A DNA stretch of 64,000 nucleotides from Actinoplanes oblitus (GCF_030252345.1 NZ_CP126980.1:1999501-2063500), one strand, 5' to 3'; shown: positions 28,501 through 37,596, numbered from the stretch's first letter. A program made the numbers and translations. Notes: a model not told the origin generated them from the letters alone.

Positions 28501-29970
28501 TCAGCCCGGCAGCCGGGGGCCGGCCTCCCGCTGGGCGGCCAGCCAGGACTCCACCTCGCCGGACGACCGGGGCAGGCCGTCCGACAGGTTGCGGCAGCCG
28601 TCAGCGGTGACCACCACGTCGTCCTCGATCCGGATGCCGATGCCGCGCAGCTCGGCCGGCACCAGGTCGTCCTCGGGCTGGAAGTACAGCCCCGGCTCGA
28701 CGGTCAGCACGTAGCCCTCCTGCAGCGGACCCTCCCGGTACGTCTCGTTCCGCGCGTTCGAGCAGTCGTGCACGTCGATGCCGAGCATGTGCCCGAACCC
28801 GTGCAGCGTCCAGCGCCGGTAGATCGTGCTGTCCTCGGCCATCGCCTCGTCCACCCCGACCGGCAGCAGGCCCAGGTCGTGCAGCCCCTCGGCGAGCACC
28901 CGCATGCACACCTGGTGCACGTCCTTGAACAGCACACCGGGCCGGATCGCGTCGATGCCGGCCTGCTGCGACGCGTGCACGATGTCGTAGACCTGGCGCT
29001 GCAGCGGCGTGAACGTGCCGGAGACCGGGATGGTGCGGGTGACGTCGGCGGTGTAGAGGTTGTGCCCCTCCACGCCCATGTCCATCAGCAGCAGCTCGCC
29101 CGGCGCCGTCACGCCGGTGTTGCGCACCCAGTGCAGGATCGTCGCGTGCGCGCCGGCGCCGACGATCGAGCCGTATCCCAGGTCGTTGCCGTCGTGCCGG
29201 GCGCGCAGCCCGAACACGCCCTCCAGCAGGCGCTCCTTGACCCCGCGGTCGGCCGGCAGGACCCGGGCGACGTCCTCGAAGCCGAGCACCGTGGCGTCGA
29301 TCGCGGCCTGCAGCTGGGCGATCTCCCACTCGTCCTTGACCAGCTTGAGCTCGGAGAGCACCCAGGCCAGCTCGCGGTCGCGCGGCTTGGACCGGTCCGG
29401 CTCGTAGGCCAGGATGGCCCGGTCGACGTTGGCGTCGAGGCCGCGCAGCACCCGGGTGCGGCCCGGCGCGGAGTGGGCCAGGGCCGAGCCCAGGTGACCC
29501 AGCGACGCGGTCTCCAGGCCCAGCTCGGTGGATTTCTCGGCGAGGGTGTGCGTGCGGCCGATCCACAGCTCACCGTTGCGGTCCCGGAAGAACCGGTCGG
29601 TCTCCTTGGAGTTGCGCTCCCGGGTGAAGAGCACCGCCTCGTGCCCGGAGCCGCTCGGGTGCAGCACCAGCACGCTGTCCGGGTCGCGGTCGCCGGTCAG
29701 GTAGAAGAAGTCGCTGCCGGGGCGGAACGGGTAGTCGGTGTCGTTGGCCCGCACCTTCTCGTTGCCGCTCGGGATGATCAGGGTCTCGCCGGGGAAGGCC
29801 TCGGAGAGCGCCGCCCGGCGCTTCGCGTAGTTCGGCACCTCGGGCAGGGGCGTGACGGAGATCGGATCCTCGCGCCAGCCGGTCCGCATGAACTGCAGGA
29901 ACGCTTCCGGGAAGGCGGGGTCGTGTGACTCCGTCTTGGGTGCGGGGTTGCCGCCGTCCTTCTGCGCCAT
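28501..29970 (-). CDS. pepP: Xaa-Pro aminopeptidase (aminopeptidase P)
   Basis: 489 residues from ATG. The N-terminal creatinase-like domain (to about 210) contains DTDYPFRPGSDFFYLTG, and the C-terminal pita-bread domain binds two metals. Ligands seen are the Asp pair in LLMDMGVEG and TADVTRTIP, His in LHGFGHMLGIDVHD, Glu in VLTVEPGLYF and Glu in GIRIEDDVVVT. It removes the first residue from peptides with proline in second position. The product is cytoplasmic, with no signal peptide. It is divergent from the sugar-kinase gene. Confidence 0.93.
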   Translation of the reverse strand: MAQKDGGNPAPKTESHDPAFPEAFLQFMRTGWREDPISVTPLPEVPNYAKRRAALSEAFPGETLIIPSGNEKVRANDTDYPFRPGSDFFYLTGDRDPDSVLVLHPSGSGHEAVLFTRERNSKETDRFFRDRNGELWIGRTHTLAEKSTELGLETASLGHLGSALAHSAPGRTRVLRGLDANVDRAILAYEPDRSKPRDRELAWVLSELKLVKDEWEIAQLQAAIDATVLGFEDVARVLPADRGVKERLLEGVFGLRARHDGNDLGYGSIVGAGAHATILHWVRNTGVTAPGELLLMDMGVEGHNLYTADVTRTIPVSGTFTPLQRQVYDIVHASQQAGIDAIRPGVLFKDVHQVCMRVLAEGLHDLGLLPVGVDEAMAEDSTIYRRWTLHGFGHMLGIDVHDCSNARNETYREGPLQEGYVLTVEPGLYFQPEDDLVPAELRGIGIRIEDDVVVTADGCRNLSDGLPRSSGEVESWLAAQREAGPRLPG

Positions 29971-30138
29971 CGTGGGGTGCCTCCGTTCTCAGCTGTGCCC
30001 CGACGGTACCGCCCGCGTCCGACAGAAAGCAGGGCGGTCAGCGGCCGGCCGGGATTTCTCCGGCCCGGATCTCGGTGCGGCTGGCCGCGGACCGGAAAAA
30101 CCGCGAGGCTGAAGGCTCACGAGGGAAGAGGGAGCGGC

Positions 30139-31074
30139 ATGGGCTACGCGGTGGTGCTGGGTGAGGCGCTGGTCGACCTGCTCGAGACCGAGCACGACGG
30201 CGAGCTGATCTATCGCCAGGCGATCGGTGGCGCGCCGCTCAACGTCGCGGTCGGCGCGGCGCGGCTCGGCGGCCGGGTGGAGTACGCCGGCACGCTCGGC
30301 ACCGACGTGCTCGGTGACCGGATCGCCGCCTTCCTGACCGAGGCCGGTGTCGGCGAGCGGGGGGTGCGCCGCGTCGCCGTCCCGACCACGCTCGCGGTGA
30401 CCACCTTCGAGGGCGCCGAGCCGGCCTTCACCTTCTACGGCGAGCCGCCGTCCTACGCCCTGCTCACCCCGGACGACCTGGACCGGGGTGTCCTGGCCGG
30501 CGGCGAGGTGCTCTACACCGGCTCGATCTGCCTGCTCCGCGAGCCGTTCCGGACCACCGCCCGGCAGGCCTGGGCCGGCTTCGGCGGCCTGCGCGTCTTC
30601 GACCCCAACGTCCGCCCGACACTGCTGCCCGACGCGGCCGCGCTGACCGCCCTGCGCGAGCTGACCGAGGAGTTCTTCGCCACGGCCGACCTGGTCAAAC
30701 TCAGCCTCGCCGACGCGCAGCTGCTCTACGACGAGGCCGACCCCGCTGCCGCCGCCGACCGGATCCGATCGCTGGGCGCGGGTGCGGTGGTGGTCACCTG
30801 CGGCGCGCGGGGTGCGCACGTGGCCGCCGCGGACGGCGCTGTCGCGCTGCCCGCTCCGTCGGTCCGCGCTATCGACGCGACGGGTGCCGGCGACTCGGTA
30901 ATGGGCGCCCTGGTCAGCCGCCTTCTGGCCGACGGCCGCCCGGCCGGCCTGACCGATTGGCAGCGCCACGTCCGCTTCGCCCTCGCGGTGGCCGGTCTGG
31001 TCTGCGAGCGCCAGGGCGGTGCCACCGCGATGCCGACCCCGGCCGAGGTCACGGCCCGCTGGGGCGAGATCTGA
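30139..31074 (+). CDS. PfkB-family carbohydrate kinase (fructokinase-like)
   Basis: 311 residues from the ATG at 30139, with GAGGGAAGAGGGAG upstream. PfkB motif 1 (GGAPLNVAVGAARLGG) and motif 2 (DATGAGDSVMGAL, with the catalytic Asp) are complete, and FDPNVRPTL is the middle signature of fructokinases and related sugar kinases. It should phosphorylate a ketose or nucleoside-like sugar at the terminal hydroxyl. The sugar is not decided by neighbours: peptidase on one side, hot-dog protein on the other. Confidence 0.88.
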   Translation: MGYAVVLGEALVDLLETEHDGELIYRQAIGGAPLNVAVGAARLGGRVEYAGTLGTDVLGDRIAAFLTEAGVGERGVRRVAVPTTLAVTTFEGAEPAFTFYGEPPSYALLTPDDLDRGVLAGGEVLYTGSICLLREPFRTTARQAWAGFGGLRVFDPNVRPTLLPDAAALTALRELTEEFFATADLVKLSLADAQLLYDEADPAAAADRIRSLGAGAVVVTCGARGAHVAAADGAVALPAPSVRAIDATGAGDSVMGALVSRLLADGRPAGLTDWQRHVRFALAVAGLVCERQGGATAMPTPAEVTARWGEI

Positions 31075-31145
31075 AACCGGTCACGGCACGCCCGCGGCGG
31101 ACCGTCCGGAGTCCGGGTCGTGGCGCGGCTCGCGGCGGCACCGGG

Positions 31146-31538
31146 TCAGTCGCCGAGCGCAGCGGCGATGAACCGCTGCCGATCCACCACGGCCCGCTCC
31201 ACCCGCACCTCGGCCACCACCGTCTCGCCGTCCCGGATGGTGACGTCGAAGACCAGCTTCCGCCCGTCCACCTTGGTCAGCGTGGCCTGCCCGACGACGG
31301 TGCGCCCGACCGGCGTCGGGGCCCGGTGCTCCACCTCGGCCCGGGTGCCCACGGTGGTCACCCCGCCGGGCAGGTGCCGGGCGGTGGCCGCCACGGTGGC
31401 GACCTCGGCCAGCGCCAGCACCCGCGGGGTGGCCAGCACCGGCACGTCGCCGGAGCCGAGGGACTGCGCGGTGTCGGCGTCGGTGACCGTCAACTCGACC
31501 CGGGCGCTGAGGCCGGGAGCGAACTCGGGTGGCTCCAT
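31146..31538 (-). CDS. FlK-type hot-dog thioesterase family protein
   Basis: 130 residues from the ATG at 31538 (a GTG at 31544 is possible). The single hot-dog domain opens with LSARVELTVTDADTAQ and has VLATPRVLALAEVA and GTRAEVEHRAP. Thr37, Glu45 and His71 fall at exactly the spacing (8 and 26) of the catalytic Thr, Glu and His of fluoroacetyl-CoA thioesterase FlK. It therefore probably hydrolyses small acyl-CoA thioesters. It lies 7 bases beyond the next upstream minus-strand gene, so it ends the PH-domain operon. Confidence 0.83.
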   Translation of the reverse strand: MEPPEFAPGLSARVELTVTDADTAQSLGSGDVPVLATPRVLALAEVATVAATARHLPGGVTTVGTRAEVEHRAPTPVGRTVVGQATLTKVDGRKLVFDVTIRDGETVVAEVRVERAVVDRQRFIAAALGD

Positions 31539-31547
31539 TGGCACAGC

Positions 31548-32960
31548 TTAAGCTTGCGCGGGCCGCTGCCAGAACGTCTCGTCAGCGGGTTGACCGGGAT
31601 CGCCCGCGGCGTCCGGGGCCGGCGACGGCACCGGCTGCCGGGCGAGCCGGGCCCGCCGCGTCAGTTCGTCGGCGAGCGCCCACGCCTCGGCCAGGTCCCG
31701 GTCCCGGGCCACCCCGGAGCGTCCGCCGGCCGCGTCGGCATAGACGGTGGCCAGGCCGAACATCCGCTGCAGCGGTCCCTGCACCACCCGCACGCCCTGC
31801 ATCCTGGCGTAGGGCACCAGGGTCATCTCGTGGGCCAGCCGCCCCTCCCGGGTGATCAGCACGTCCGGGTGCAGCCCGACGCCCATGAACCGCAGCCCGA
31901 CCGGATGCAGCCAGCGCACCCGGTGCGGTGGCGGCGAGGTGGCCAGCGCGGCCAGGTCGACGCCGGGCAGCACGGCGCCGACCACGAGCCGGGCGGCGGG
32001 CTGGTCGCCGACCGGCAGCAGCCGGTCCGACCCGGTGTCGTTGCCGCGTTCCGGCGCGCCGTACCCGGCGACGTCGAGTTGCAGGTAGAGCCAGCCGGTC
32101 AGCCGCCACAGGAACGGCCAGGTGATCCGGACCGCCTGCACCCGGTGCAGCGGCACCACCTGACTGCGCGTCTCGGTCAGCCCGTAGCGCAGCAGCAGCC
32201 GATCGCCCGGGTCGCGGGCGAGCCGGAAGTCCCAGTCGCGCAGCACCCGGCGGATCGGCTGCAGCAGCACGCCGGCCATCGCGGTGAAGGTGCTGGCGAT
32301 CCCGATGAAGGTCCACGAGCCCTCCATCACGAACTGGGTGATCACCCACGCCACGCCGACCGGCAGGAAGAACGCCTGCGGCGTGAGCAGCTGGCTGATC
32401 AGCAGCTCCCGGTTGCCGACCGCGTGCAGCAGCTGTTCGCCCGGCGGCACGGTCCGCGGCGCGGCCGCCGGGCCCGCTCCGGCCGCTGATGACACTTCCG
32501 GGGTACGCCCGGAGAGCCCGAGCAGGCGCTCCCGCAGCGCGGCGGCCTCCCGTACGGTCAGATAGGCCAGTGGCGCCTCGGCCTTGCCCCCGCCGACCAC
32601 CTCGAGCCGCAGCTCGGCCAGCCCGGTGAATTGGGCCAGTAACGGGCGGCGCAGCTCCACCGATTGCAGTCGATCGAGCGGGATGGCCCGGTTGCGCCGC
32701 CAGAGCAGCCCCTCGGTGATCCGCAGCTCCCGGGCCACCACCTGATAGCCGGTGGTCCACCAGCCGACCGCCGAGAAGATCACCGCGCCCACCGCGACGG
32801 CCAGCACCACCATCGCGAAATGGGTCGGGCCGAGCTCGCGCAACGCCTGCCAGGAGAGCGCGGCGACGATCACGAAGAGGCTCTTGGCGCCGTGCAGCAG
32901 CGGGCTGAGCGGGTGCAGCCGCTGCCGTCCGGCCTGCTCGGGCGTCTCGGTGGCGGTCAC
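31548..32960 (-). CDS. Membrane protein with bPH2 (DUF304) domains, YdbT-like
   Basis: 470 residues from a GTG overlapping the preceding stop. It has two membrane-segment pairs (near 35-75 and about 210-260) and three bacterial PH-like DUF304 stretches, recognisable from REGRLAHEMTLVPYARMQGV, ITEGLLWRRNRAIPLDRLQS and RYGLTETRSQVVPLHRVQAV. This is the YdbT layout. YdbS/YdbT pairs are membrane proteins thought to help with envelope stress or toxin resistance in Bacillus; their role in actinobacteria is unclear. Coupled to the YdbS-like gene by GTGA. Confidence 0.87.
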   Translation of the reverse strand: MTATETPEQAGRQRLHPLSPLLHGAKSLFVIVAALSWQALRELGPTHFAMVVLAVAVGAVIFSAVGWWTTGYQVVARELRITEGLLWRRNRAIPLDRLQSVELRRPLLAQFTGLAELRLEVVGGGKAEAPLAYLTVREAAALRERLLGLSGRTPEVSSAAGAGPAAAPRTVPPGEQLLHAVGNRELLISQLLTPQAFFLPVGVAWVITQFVMEGSWTFIGIASTFTAMAGVLLQPIRRVLRDWDFRLARDPGDRLLLRYGLTETRSQVVPLHRVQAVRITWPFLWRLTGWLYLQLDVAGYGAPERGNDTGSDRLLPVGDQPAARLVVGAVLPGVDLAALATSPPPHRVRWLHPVGLRFMGVGLHPDVLITREGRLAHEMTLVPYARMQGVRVVQGPLQRMFGLATVYADAAGGRSGVARDRDLAEAWALADELTRRARLARQPVPSPAPDAAGDPGQPADETFWQRPAQA

Positions 32961-33460
32961 AGGCCCTCGGCCCGGTCCTCGCCCAGGGCGGTCAGCCGGT
33001 CACGCAGCCGGGCCGCCTCCTGCGGGGGCAGGCCGGGCACCCGGGCGTCGCTGGCCGCGGCGGCGGTGTGCAGCTGCACGGTGGCCAGCCCGAACGCGCG
33101 CTCCAGCGGCCCGGCGGTGACGTCCACGTACTGCATCCGCGCGTACGGCACGATGGAGAGCCGGCGGACCAGCAGGCCGTGCCGGACCATCAGGTCGTTG
33201 TCGCGCTCCGCGTAACCCCAGGCACGGACCGCCCGGACCGCGACGGTGGCGCGCCAGACGCCGAGGGCCAGGACCGCGGCGATGCCGGCGAGCCAGGCCC
33301 AGTGGCGGACGAACAGCCACCCGGCGAGCAGGCCGGCCACCAGGATCACCTGCCAGATGGCGAGGCCGATCAACTCCACAGTGATCAGCTTGCTGGAGAC
33401 CGGGCGCCATCGCACCGTGTCGGGCCAGGGTTGCAGCGCATCGACCGAAGGCGTGCTCAC
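32957..33460 (-). CDS. Membrane protein with one bPH2 (DUF304) domain, YdbS-like
   Basis: 167 residues from GTG. It has two adjacent membrane segments (about 30-75), then a DUF304 domain with RHGLLVRRLSIVPYARMQYV followed by VTAGPLERAFGLATVQLHTA, the standard YdbS ending. It overlaps the YdbT-like gene by four bases and follows a small zinc-binding protein gene by 10 bases, so the three and the hot-dog gene form one operon. A complex with the YdbT-like partner is likely by analogy. Confidence 0.88.
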   Translation of the reverse strand: MSTPSVDALQPWPDTVRWRPVSSKLITVELIGLAIWQVILVAGLLAGWLFVRHWAWLAGIAAVLALGVWRATVAVRAVRAWGYAERDNDLMVRHGLLVRRLSIVPYARMQYVDVTAGPLERAFGLATVQLHTAAAASDARVPGLPPQEAARLRDRLTALGEDRAEGL

Positions 33461-33470
33461 GTTCTAGAGC

Positions 33471-33692
33471 CTAGGAGACGGAAGCATCATCTGCCGAGAC
33501 GAAAGGGGTCACTTCCCGGAGGAAGGAGCGGGCCTCCAGGAAGGTGCCCAGGGAAACCCGATGATCGTCGCAGGCCAGCCAGGTCTTGCGGTATTCCGGG
33601 GCATGAAGTTTGGGATTGTTCCACAGCAATTGCCAGGCCGCCGACGCGCGACAACCTTTGGCGGAGCACTGCGGGGAGAGTTCCTCGACCAT
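33471..33692 (-). CDS. Small conserved actinobacterial protein, probable zinc site
   Basis: 73 residues from the ATG at 33692; a TTG three codons upstream is possible. Cys9 and Cys14 (CSAKGC) with Cys41 and His44 (ACDDH) look like a four-ligand zinc site. The core WNNPKLHAPEYRKTWLACDD is typical of a small family found in many actinobacteria, whose function is not known to me. There is no clear ribosome site, and the leader contains a strong terminator-like hairpin followed by a T-rich stretch. Confidence 0.75.
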   Translation of the reverse strand: MVEELSPQCSAKGCRASAAWQLLWNNPKLHAPEYRKTWLACDDHRVSLGTFLEARSFLREVTPFVSADDASVS

Positions 33693-33742
33693 GTCGACCA
33701 ACTTAAAGGAACGACCTGGGAGAAATGAAAAAGAAAGCTTAG

Positions 33743-33774
33743 CGCCGGGCGGCCACGGGGGAAGCCGCCCGGCG
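33743..33774 (-). terminator. Hairpin in the leader of the small zinc protein gene
   Basis: CGCCGGGCGGC/GCCGCCCGGCG form a perfect 11-bp stem. On the minus strand it is followed by CTAAGCTTTCTTTTTC, so it reads as a terminator 50-80 bases before the start at 33692. It may be an attenuator or the end of a short RNA. The rest of 33702-34040 shows no credible gene and is taken as divergent promoter space. Confidence 0.6.
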
Positions 33775-34040
33775 ACGTACTAAATGCTACACGGTTCAAA
33801 GACTTCCGTATCCACCCGGTGAGCGTGCCCGTTCCGGCGGATCGCGCAGAAAGATCAACATGTTCGGCCGATAGTGCCGTGGGCTGCGGAGATCTCTCCG
33901 GGACGCGACGATGATGACGGACAGGTGACGGACGGGGTTTCTATGCTCCTAGGAACCTCTCAGCCGTGTGTAGTTGTCTGTCGTGTAAGTCTTGAGCGTC
34001 GGCATCAGCGCCGGCACATGTTGACCGTTGTGGAGGACCG

Positions 34041-35207
34041 GTGGCGCAGCCCAGCACGCCCGAGACCGAGACCAGCCCGGAGCCGGTCCCGCCGGCGCAC
34101 GACGCGTCACAGCTCGAGCGGGCGATGTTCGAGGTCAAGCGGGTCATCGTCGGCCAGGACCGGATGGTCGAGCGGATGTTCGTGGCGCTGCTGGCCCGCG
34201 GGCACTGCCTGCTCGAGGGGGTCCCCGGCGTGGCCAAGACCCTCGCCGTGGAGACCCTGGCCAAGGTGGTGGGCGGCACCTTCTCCCGGGTCCAGTTCAC
34301 CCCCGACCTGGTCCCCGCCGACATCGTCGGCACCCGGATCTACCGGCAGAGCAGCGAGCAGTTCGACGTCGAGCTCGGCCCGGTCTTCGTGAACTTCTTG
34401 CTGGCCGACGAGATCAACCGGGCGCCGGCCAAGGTGCAGTCGGCGCTGCTCGAGGTGATGGCCGAGCACCAGGTGTCGATTGGCGGCAAGAGCTACGACG
34501 TGCCCGACCCGTTCCTGGTGATGGCCACCCAGAACCCGATCGAGCAGGAGGGCGTCTACCCGCTGCCCGAGGCGCAGCGCGACCGCTTCCTCATGAAGAT
34601 CATCGTGGGTTACCCGACGGACGCCGAGGAACGCGAGATCGTCTACCGGATGGGGGTCAGCGCGCCCGAGCCCAAGCAGGTGTTCACCCCGGCCGACCTG
34701 CTCGCCCTGCAGCGCCGTGCCGACCAGGTCTTCGTGCACAACGCGCTGGTGGACTACACCGTCCGGCTGGTCCTGGCCACCCGCGCCCCGGCCCAGCACG
34801 GCATGCCGGACGTCGCCCAGCTGATCCAGTACGGCGCCAGCCCGCGTGCCTCGCTCGGCATCGTCCGGGCCACCCGCGCCCTGGCCCTGCTCCGCGGCCG
34901 GGACTACGCGCTGCCACAGGACCTGCAGGACGTCGCGCCGGACATCCTGCGGCACCGGCTGGTGCTCAGCTACGACGCGCTCGCCGACGACGTCCCGGCC
35001 GACCAGATCGTCGCCCGGATCATGCAGATGGTGCCGATGCCGTCGGTCGCCTCCCGCCAGGGCACCTCGCCGAACGGTGCGCACGTCCCGCCCGCGCCGA
35101 ACGGTGCGCAGCCGACCAGCGGCGTCCCGGCCGGCGCGGCGTACCCGGTGAACGGCGCCGGCACCCCGTTCCCGCCGAACGGCCCCGGCTGGCCCGGCCA
35201 GGCATGA
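34041..35207 (+). CDS. moxR: MoxR-type AAA ATPase
   Basis: 388 residues from GTG, with GGAGGA three bases upstream. It has the Walker A sequence GVPGVAKT at 60-67, Walker B FLLADEINRAP, sensor 1 in ATQNPIEQEG and the helix-2 insert GTRIYR typical of MoxR. The last 55 residues are a Pro/Asn/Gly-rich tail (SPNGAH, PNGAQP, VNGAGTPFPPNG). MoxR ATPases act as chaperones that help activate or assemble partners, usually with DUF58 and von Willebrand A proteins, which is exactly the downstream order here. Confidence 0.92.
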   Translation: MAQPSTPETETSPEPVPPAHDASQLERAMFEVKRVIVGQDRMVERMFVALLARGHCLLEGVPGVAKTLAVETLAKVVGGTFSRVQFTPDLVPADIVGTRIYRQSSEQFDVELGPVFVNFLLADEINRAPAKVQSALLEVMAEHQVSIGGKSYDVPDPFLVMATQNPIEQEGVYPLPEAQRDRFLMKIIVGYPTDAEEREIVYRMGVSAPEPKQVFTPADLLALQRRADQVFVHNALVDYTVRLVLATRAPAQHGMPDVAQLIQYGASPRASLGIVRATRALALLRGRDYALPQDLQDVAPDILRHRLVLSYDALADDVPADQIVARIMQMVPMPSVASRQGTSPNGAHVPPAPNGAQPTSGVPAGAAYPVNGAGTPFPPNGPGWPGQA

Positions 35208-36292
35208 GCCAGCCGATCGGATCCGGGCCGGCGCCGCTGGACCAGGCGGCGCGGACCGACTCGACCCCGTCCGGCGGGATCGGCTCGACCCCGTCCGGCG
35301 GGACCGTCCCGGCGCCGCTGGCGGAGGCGGCCCGGGCCGAGGCCGTGCTGGCCAAACTCCAGCTGCTGGTCACCCGCAAGCTGGACGGGCTGCTGCAGGG
35401 TGACTACGTGGGCCTGCTGCCCGGGCCGGGCACCGAGGCCGGCGAGTCCCGGGAGTACCGGCCCGGCGACGACGTGCGCCGGATGGACTGGCCGGTCACC
35501 GCCCGCACCACGCTCCCGCACGTGCGGCGCACCGTCGCCGACCGGGAGCTGGAGACGTGGATGGCCATCGACCTGTCGGCCAGCCTCGACTTCGGCACCG
35601 CCAAGTGGCTGAAACGGGACCTGGTGATCGCCGCCGCGACGGCTGTCACCCATCTGACCGCGCGGGGCGGCAATCGGATCGGTGCGGTGGTGGGCACCGG
35701 CTCACTCGTACCGGAAAGTGGTTTCGGTCGTGGTCTCTTCAAGCGGAGGGCGGCGGTGACCGATCCGCCGGGCCCGTCGGTCGTGCGGATGCCGGCGCGG
35801 CCGGGGCGCAAGGAGGCGCAGGGGCTGCTGCGGGCCATCGCGCGCACCCGGATCCGGCCCGGGCGGACCGACCTCGGCGCCCTGATCGACCTGCTCAACC
35901 GGCCGCCACGGCGGCGCGGCGTGGCCGTGGTGATCTCCGACTTCCTGGCTCCGGTGGAGAGCTGGGCGCGGCCGGTGCGCAAACTCGGCGTGCGGCACGA
36001 CGTGCTGGCCATCGAGGTGGTCGACCCGCGTGAGCTGGAGCTGCCCGACGTGGGCGTGCTGACCCTGGCCGACCCGGAGACCGGTGCGCTGCACGAGGTG
36101 CAGACCGCCGACCCGGCGCTGCGGCAGCGCTACGCGGCGGCGGCCGGCGAGCAACGCGCCGCGATCGCCCGCACCCTGCGCGCGGCCGGCGCCTCCCACC
36201 TGCGGCTGCGCACCGACACCGACTGGCTGCTGGACATGGTCCGTTTCGTGGCCGCCCAACGACACGCACGCACCCGGGGGACCACTCGATGA
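35204..36292 (+). CDS. DUF58 domain protein
   Basis: 362 residues, beginning at the ATG overlapping the moxR stop (ATGA). An N-terminal Gly/Ser/Thr stretch includes two copies of GSTPSGG from a 24-bp repeat. The DUF58 signature SREYRPGDDVRRMDWPVTAR starts near residue 85. A von Willebrand A-like fold follows (METWMAIDLSAS pattern; DLSAS is a MIDAS-like motif). No membrane segment is seen. It should act with MoxR and the VWA protein at the membrane. Confidence 0.92.
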   Translation: MSQPIGSGPAPLDQAARTDSTPSGGIGSTPSGGTVPAPLAEAARAEAVLAKLQLLVTRKLDGLLQGDYVGLLPGPGTEAGESREYRPGDDVRRMDWPVTARTTLPHVRRTVADRELETWMAIDLSASLDFGTAKWLKRDLVIAAATAVTHLTARGGNRIGAVVGTGSLVPESGFGRGLFKRRAAVTDPPGPSVVRMPARPGRKEAQGLLRAIARTRIRPGRTDLGALIDLLNRPPRRRGVAVVISDFLAPVESWARPVRKLGVRHDVLAIEVVDPRELELPDVGVLTLADPETGALHEVQTADPALRQRYAAAAGEQRAAIARTLRAAGASHLRLRTDTDWLLDMVRFVAAQRHARTRGTTR

Positions 36293-37239
36293 TCCGTTTC
36301 CTGGCTCCGTGGTGGCTGCTCACGCTGCTGCCCGTCCTCGCCGTCGCCGGCGCCTACGTCTGGCGGCAACTGCACAAACGGCAGTACGCGATGCGCTTCA
36401 CCAACGTCGACCTGCTGCGCACCCTGGCGCCGAACGGCCTGGGCTGGCGCCGGCACGTGTCGGCGATCGCGTTCCTGCTGATGATGGCGGCGCTGGCGTT
36501 CTCCACGGCGCGCCCGTCGGTGGACACCGAGCAGCCGCTGGAACGCGCCACCGTGATGCTGGCCATCGACGTGTCGCTGTCCATGCAGGCCGACGACGTG
36601 GCACCGAGCCGGATCGAGGCGGCGCAGGAGGCGGCCAAGGCGTTCGTCAACGAGCTGCCGCCCACCTACAACCTGGGCCTGGTGTCGTTCGCGAAAGCGG
36701 CGAACGTGCTCGTCGCGCCGACCAAGGACCGGTCCGAGGTGATCGCCGGGATCGACGGCCTGACCCTCGCCGAGGCGACGGCGACCGGGGAGGCGGTGTT
36801 CACCTCGCTGGACGCGATCCGCTCGGTGCCGGCGGACGGCGCGGACGGCGCGCCCCCGGCCCGGATCGTGCTGCTGTCCGACGGTTACCGGACGTCGGGC
36901 CGGTCGATCGAGGACGCCGCCACCGCCGCGGCCGGGGCGAACGTGCCGGTCAGCACCATCGCGTTCGGTACCGACACCGGCGTGGTGGACATCCGCGGCC
37001 AGCTCCAGCGGGTGCCGGTGGACCGGCTCTCGCTGCAGGAGCTGGCGGAACGGACGAAGGGCTACTTCTACGAGGCGGCCTCGGTGAGCGAGCTGAAGAA
37101 GGTCTACGAGGACATGGGCAGCTCGATCGGGCACCGGACGCAGCCGCGCGAGGTCACCCAGTGGTACGCGGGTGCCGCCCTGCTGCTGGCCCTGCTCGGT
37201 GCGGCGTCCAGTCTGCTGTGGACCTCGCGTCTGCCGTGA
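36289..37239 (+). CDS. Membrane von Willebrand factor A protein (BatA-like)
   Basis: 316 residues from the ATG overlapping the DUF58 stop. It has an N-terminal membrane pair (segments near 5-22 and 57-75), then a VWA domain with MIDAS motif AIDVSLSMQ, Thr/Asp residues in EATATGEAV, and LLSDGYRTSG. A final membrane segment (WYAGAALLLALLGAASSLLW) anchors the end. The MoxR-DUF58-VWA set matches Bat-type operons linked to stress resistance and envelope function. It is the last gene of this operon; a GAGCC/GGCTC hairpin follows. Confidence 0.92.
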   Translation: MIRFLAPWWLLTLLPVLAVAGAYVWRQLHKRQYAMRFTNVDLLRTLAPNGLGWRRHVSAIAFLLMMAALAFSTARPSVDTEQPLERATVMLAIDVSLSMQADDVAPSRIEAAQEAAKAFVNELPPTYNLGLVSFAKAANVLVAPTKDRSEVIAGIDGLTLAEATATGEAVFTSLDAIRSVPADGADGAPPARIVLLSDGYRTSGRSIEDAATAAAGANVPVSTIAFGTDTGVVDIRGQLQRVPVDRLSLQELAERTKGYFYEAASVSELKKVYEDMGSSIGHRTQPREVTQWYAGAALLLALLGAASSLLWTSRLP

Positions 37240-37285
37240 GGGCGCGGTGTCCCTGGCAGTCCCGGCCCACCGTGAGCCGCGGGGC

Positions 37286-37375
37286 TCATGGCGTGTTGTG
37301 CGCGGCGAGCACGAACAGGAGGACGACCCACGCGGACAGGACCGTGAGGCCGAGGGGTGCGATGAGGTTCTTCAT
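37286..37375 (-). CDS. Small membrane peptide
   Basis: 29 codons: MKNLIAPLGLTVLSAWVVLL and then FVLAAHNTP. It has a good ribosome site (GGAAGGTGG) before the ATG at 37375. It forms a single hydrophobic segment with a positive N-terminus, as in known small membrane proteins. It lies downstream of the two-component genes on the same strand and opposite the end of the VWA gene. Homologues are not known to me. Confidence 0.5.
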   Translation of the reverse strand: MKNLIAPLGLTVLSAWVVLLFVLAAHNTP

Positions 37376-37533
37376 GGTGGAGCCACCTTCCGCATCGTGA
37401 CTGGCGGGGTTACTGCGAGCGCGCAGGTCACGTCGCGGCCATGCCCGGTCCCCGGATGTCGCGGCGCACACGACACGCCCGGAGCTCCCGCGATCAGGCG
37501 GGATCCGGTGGGAACGGGTGGGAGAAAACCTGG

Positions 37534-37596
37534 TCAGCGGTCAGAGGCGCTGACGAGCGTCCCGGCCACGACTAGGAGGATCGCTATCTCGCACAG
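37534..37596 (-). CDS. Possible tiny hydrophobic peptide behind a masked ribosome site
   Basis: After a full-strength Shine-Dalgarno (GGAGGTGATC), a CTG at 37596 would give CEIAILLVVAGTLVSASDR, a 20-residue hydrophobic peptide; a GTG at 37594 would instead give a polar 17-residue peptide in another frame. The long ribosome site argues that something is translated here; which frame is not decided. Confidence 0.3.
   Translation of the reverse strand: MCEIAILLVVAGTLVSASDR

Noticed and set aside
33943..34040. Possible cysteine-containing leader peptide before moxR
   Set aside because: It runs into the moxR reading region without a stop of its own and has no ribosome site; two Cys codons alone are weak.
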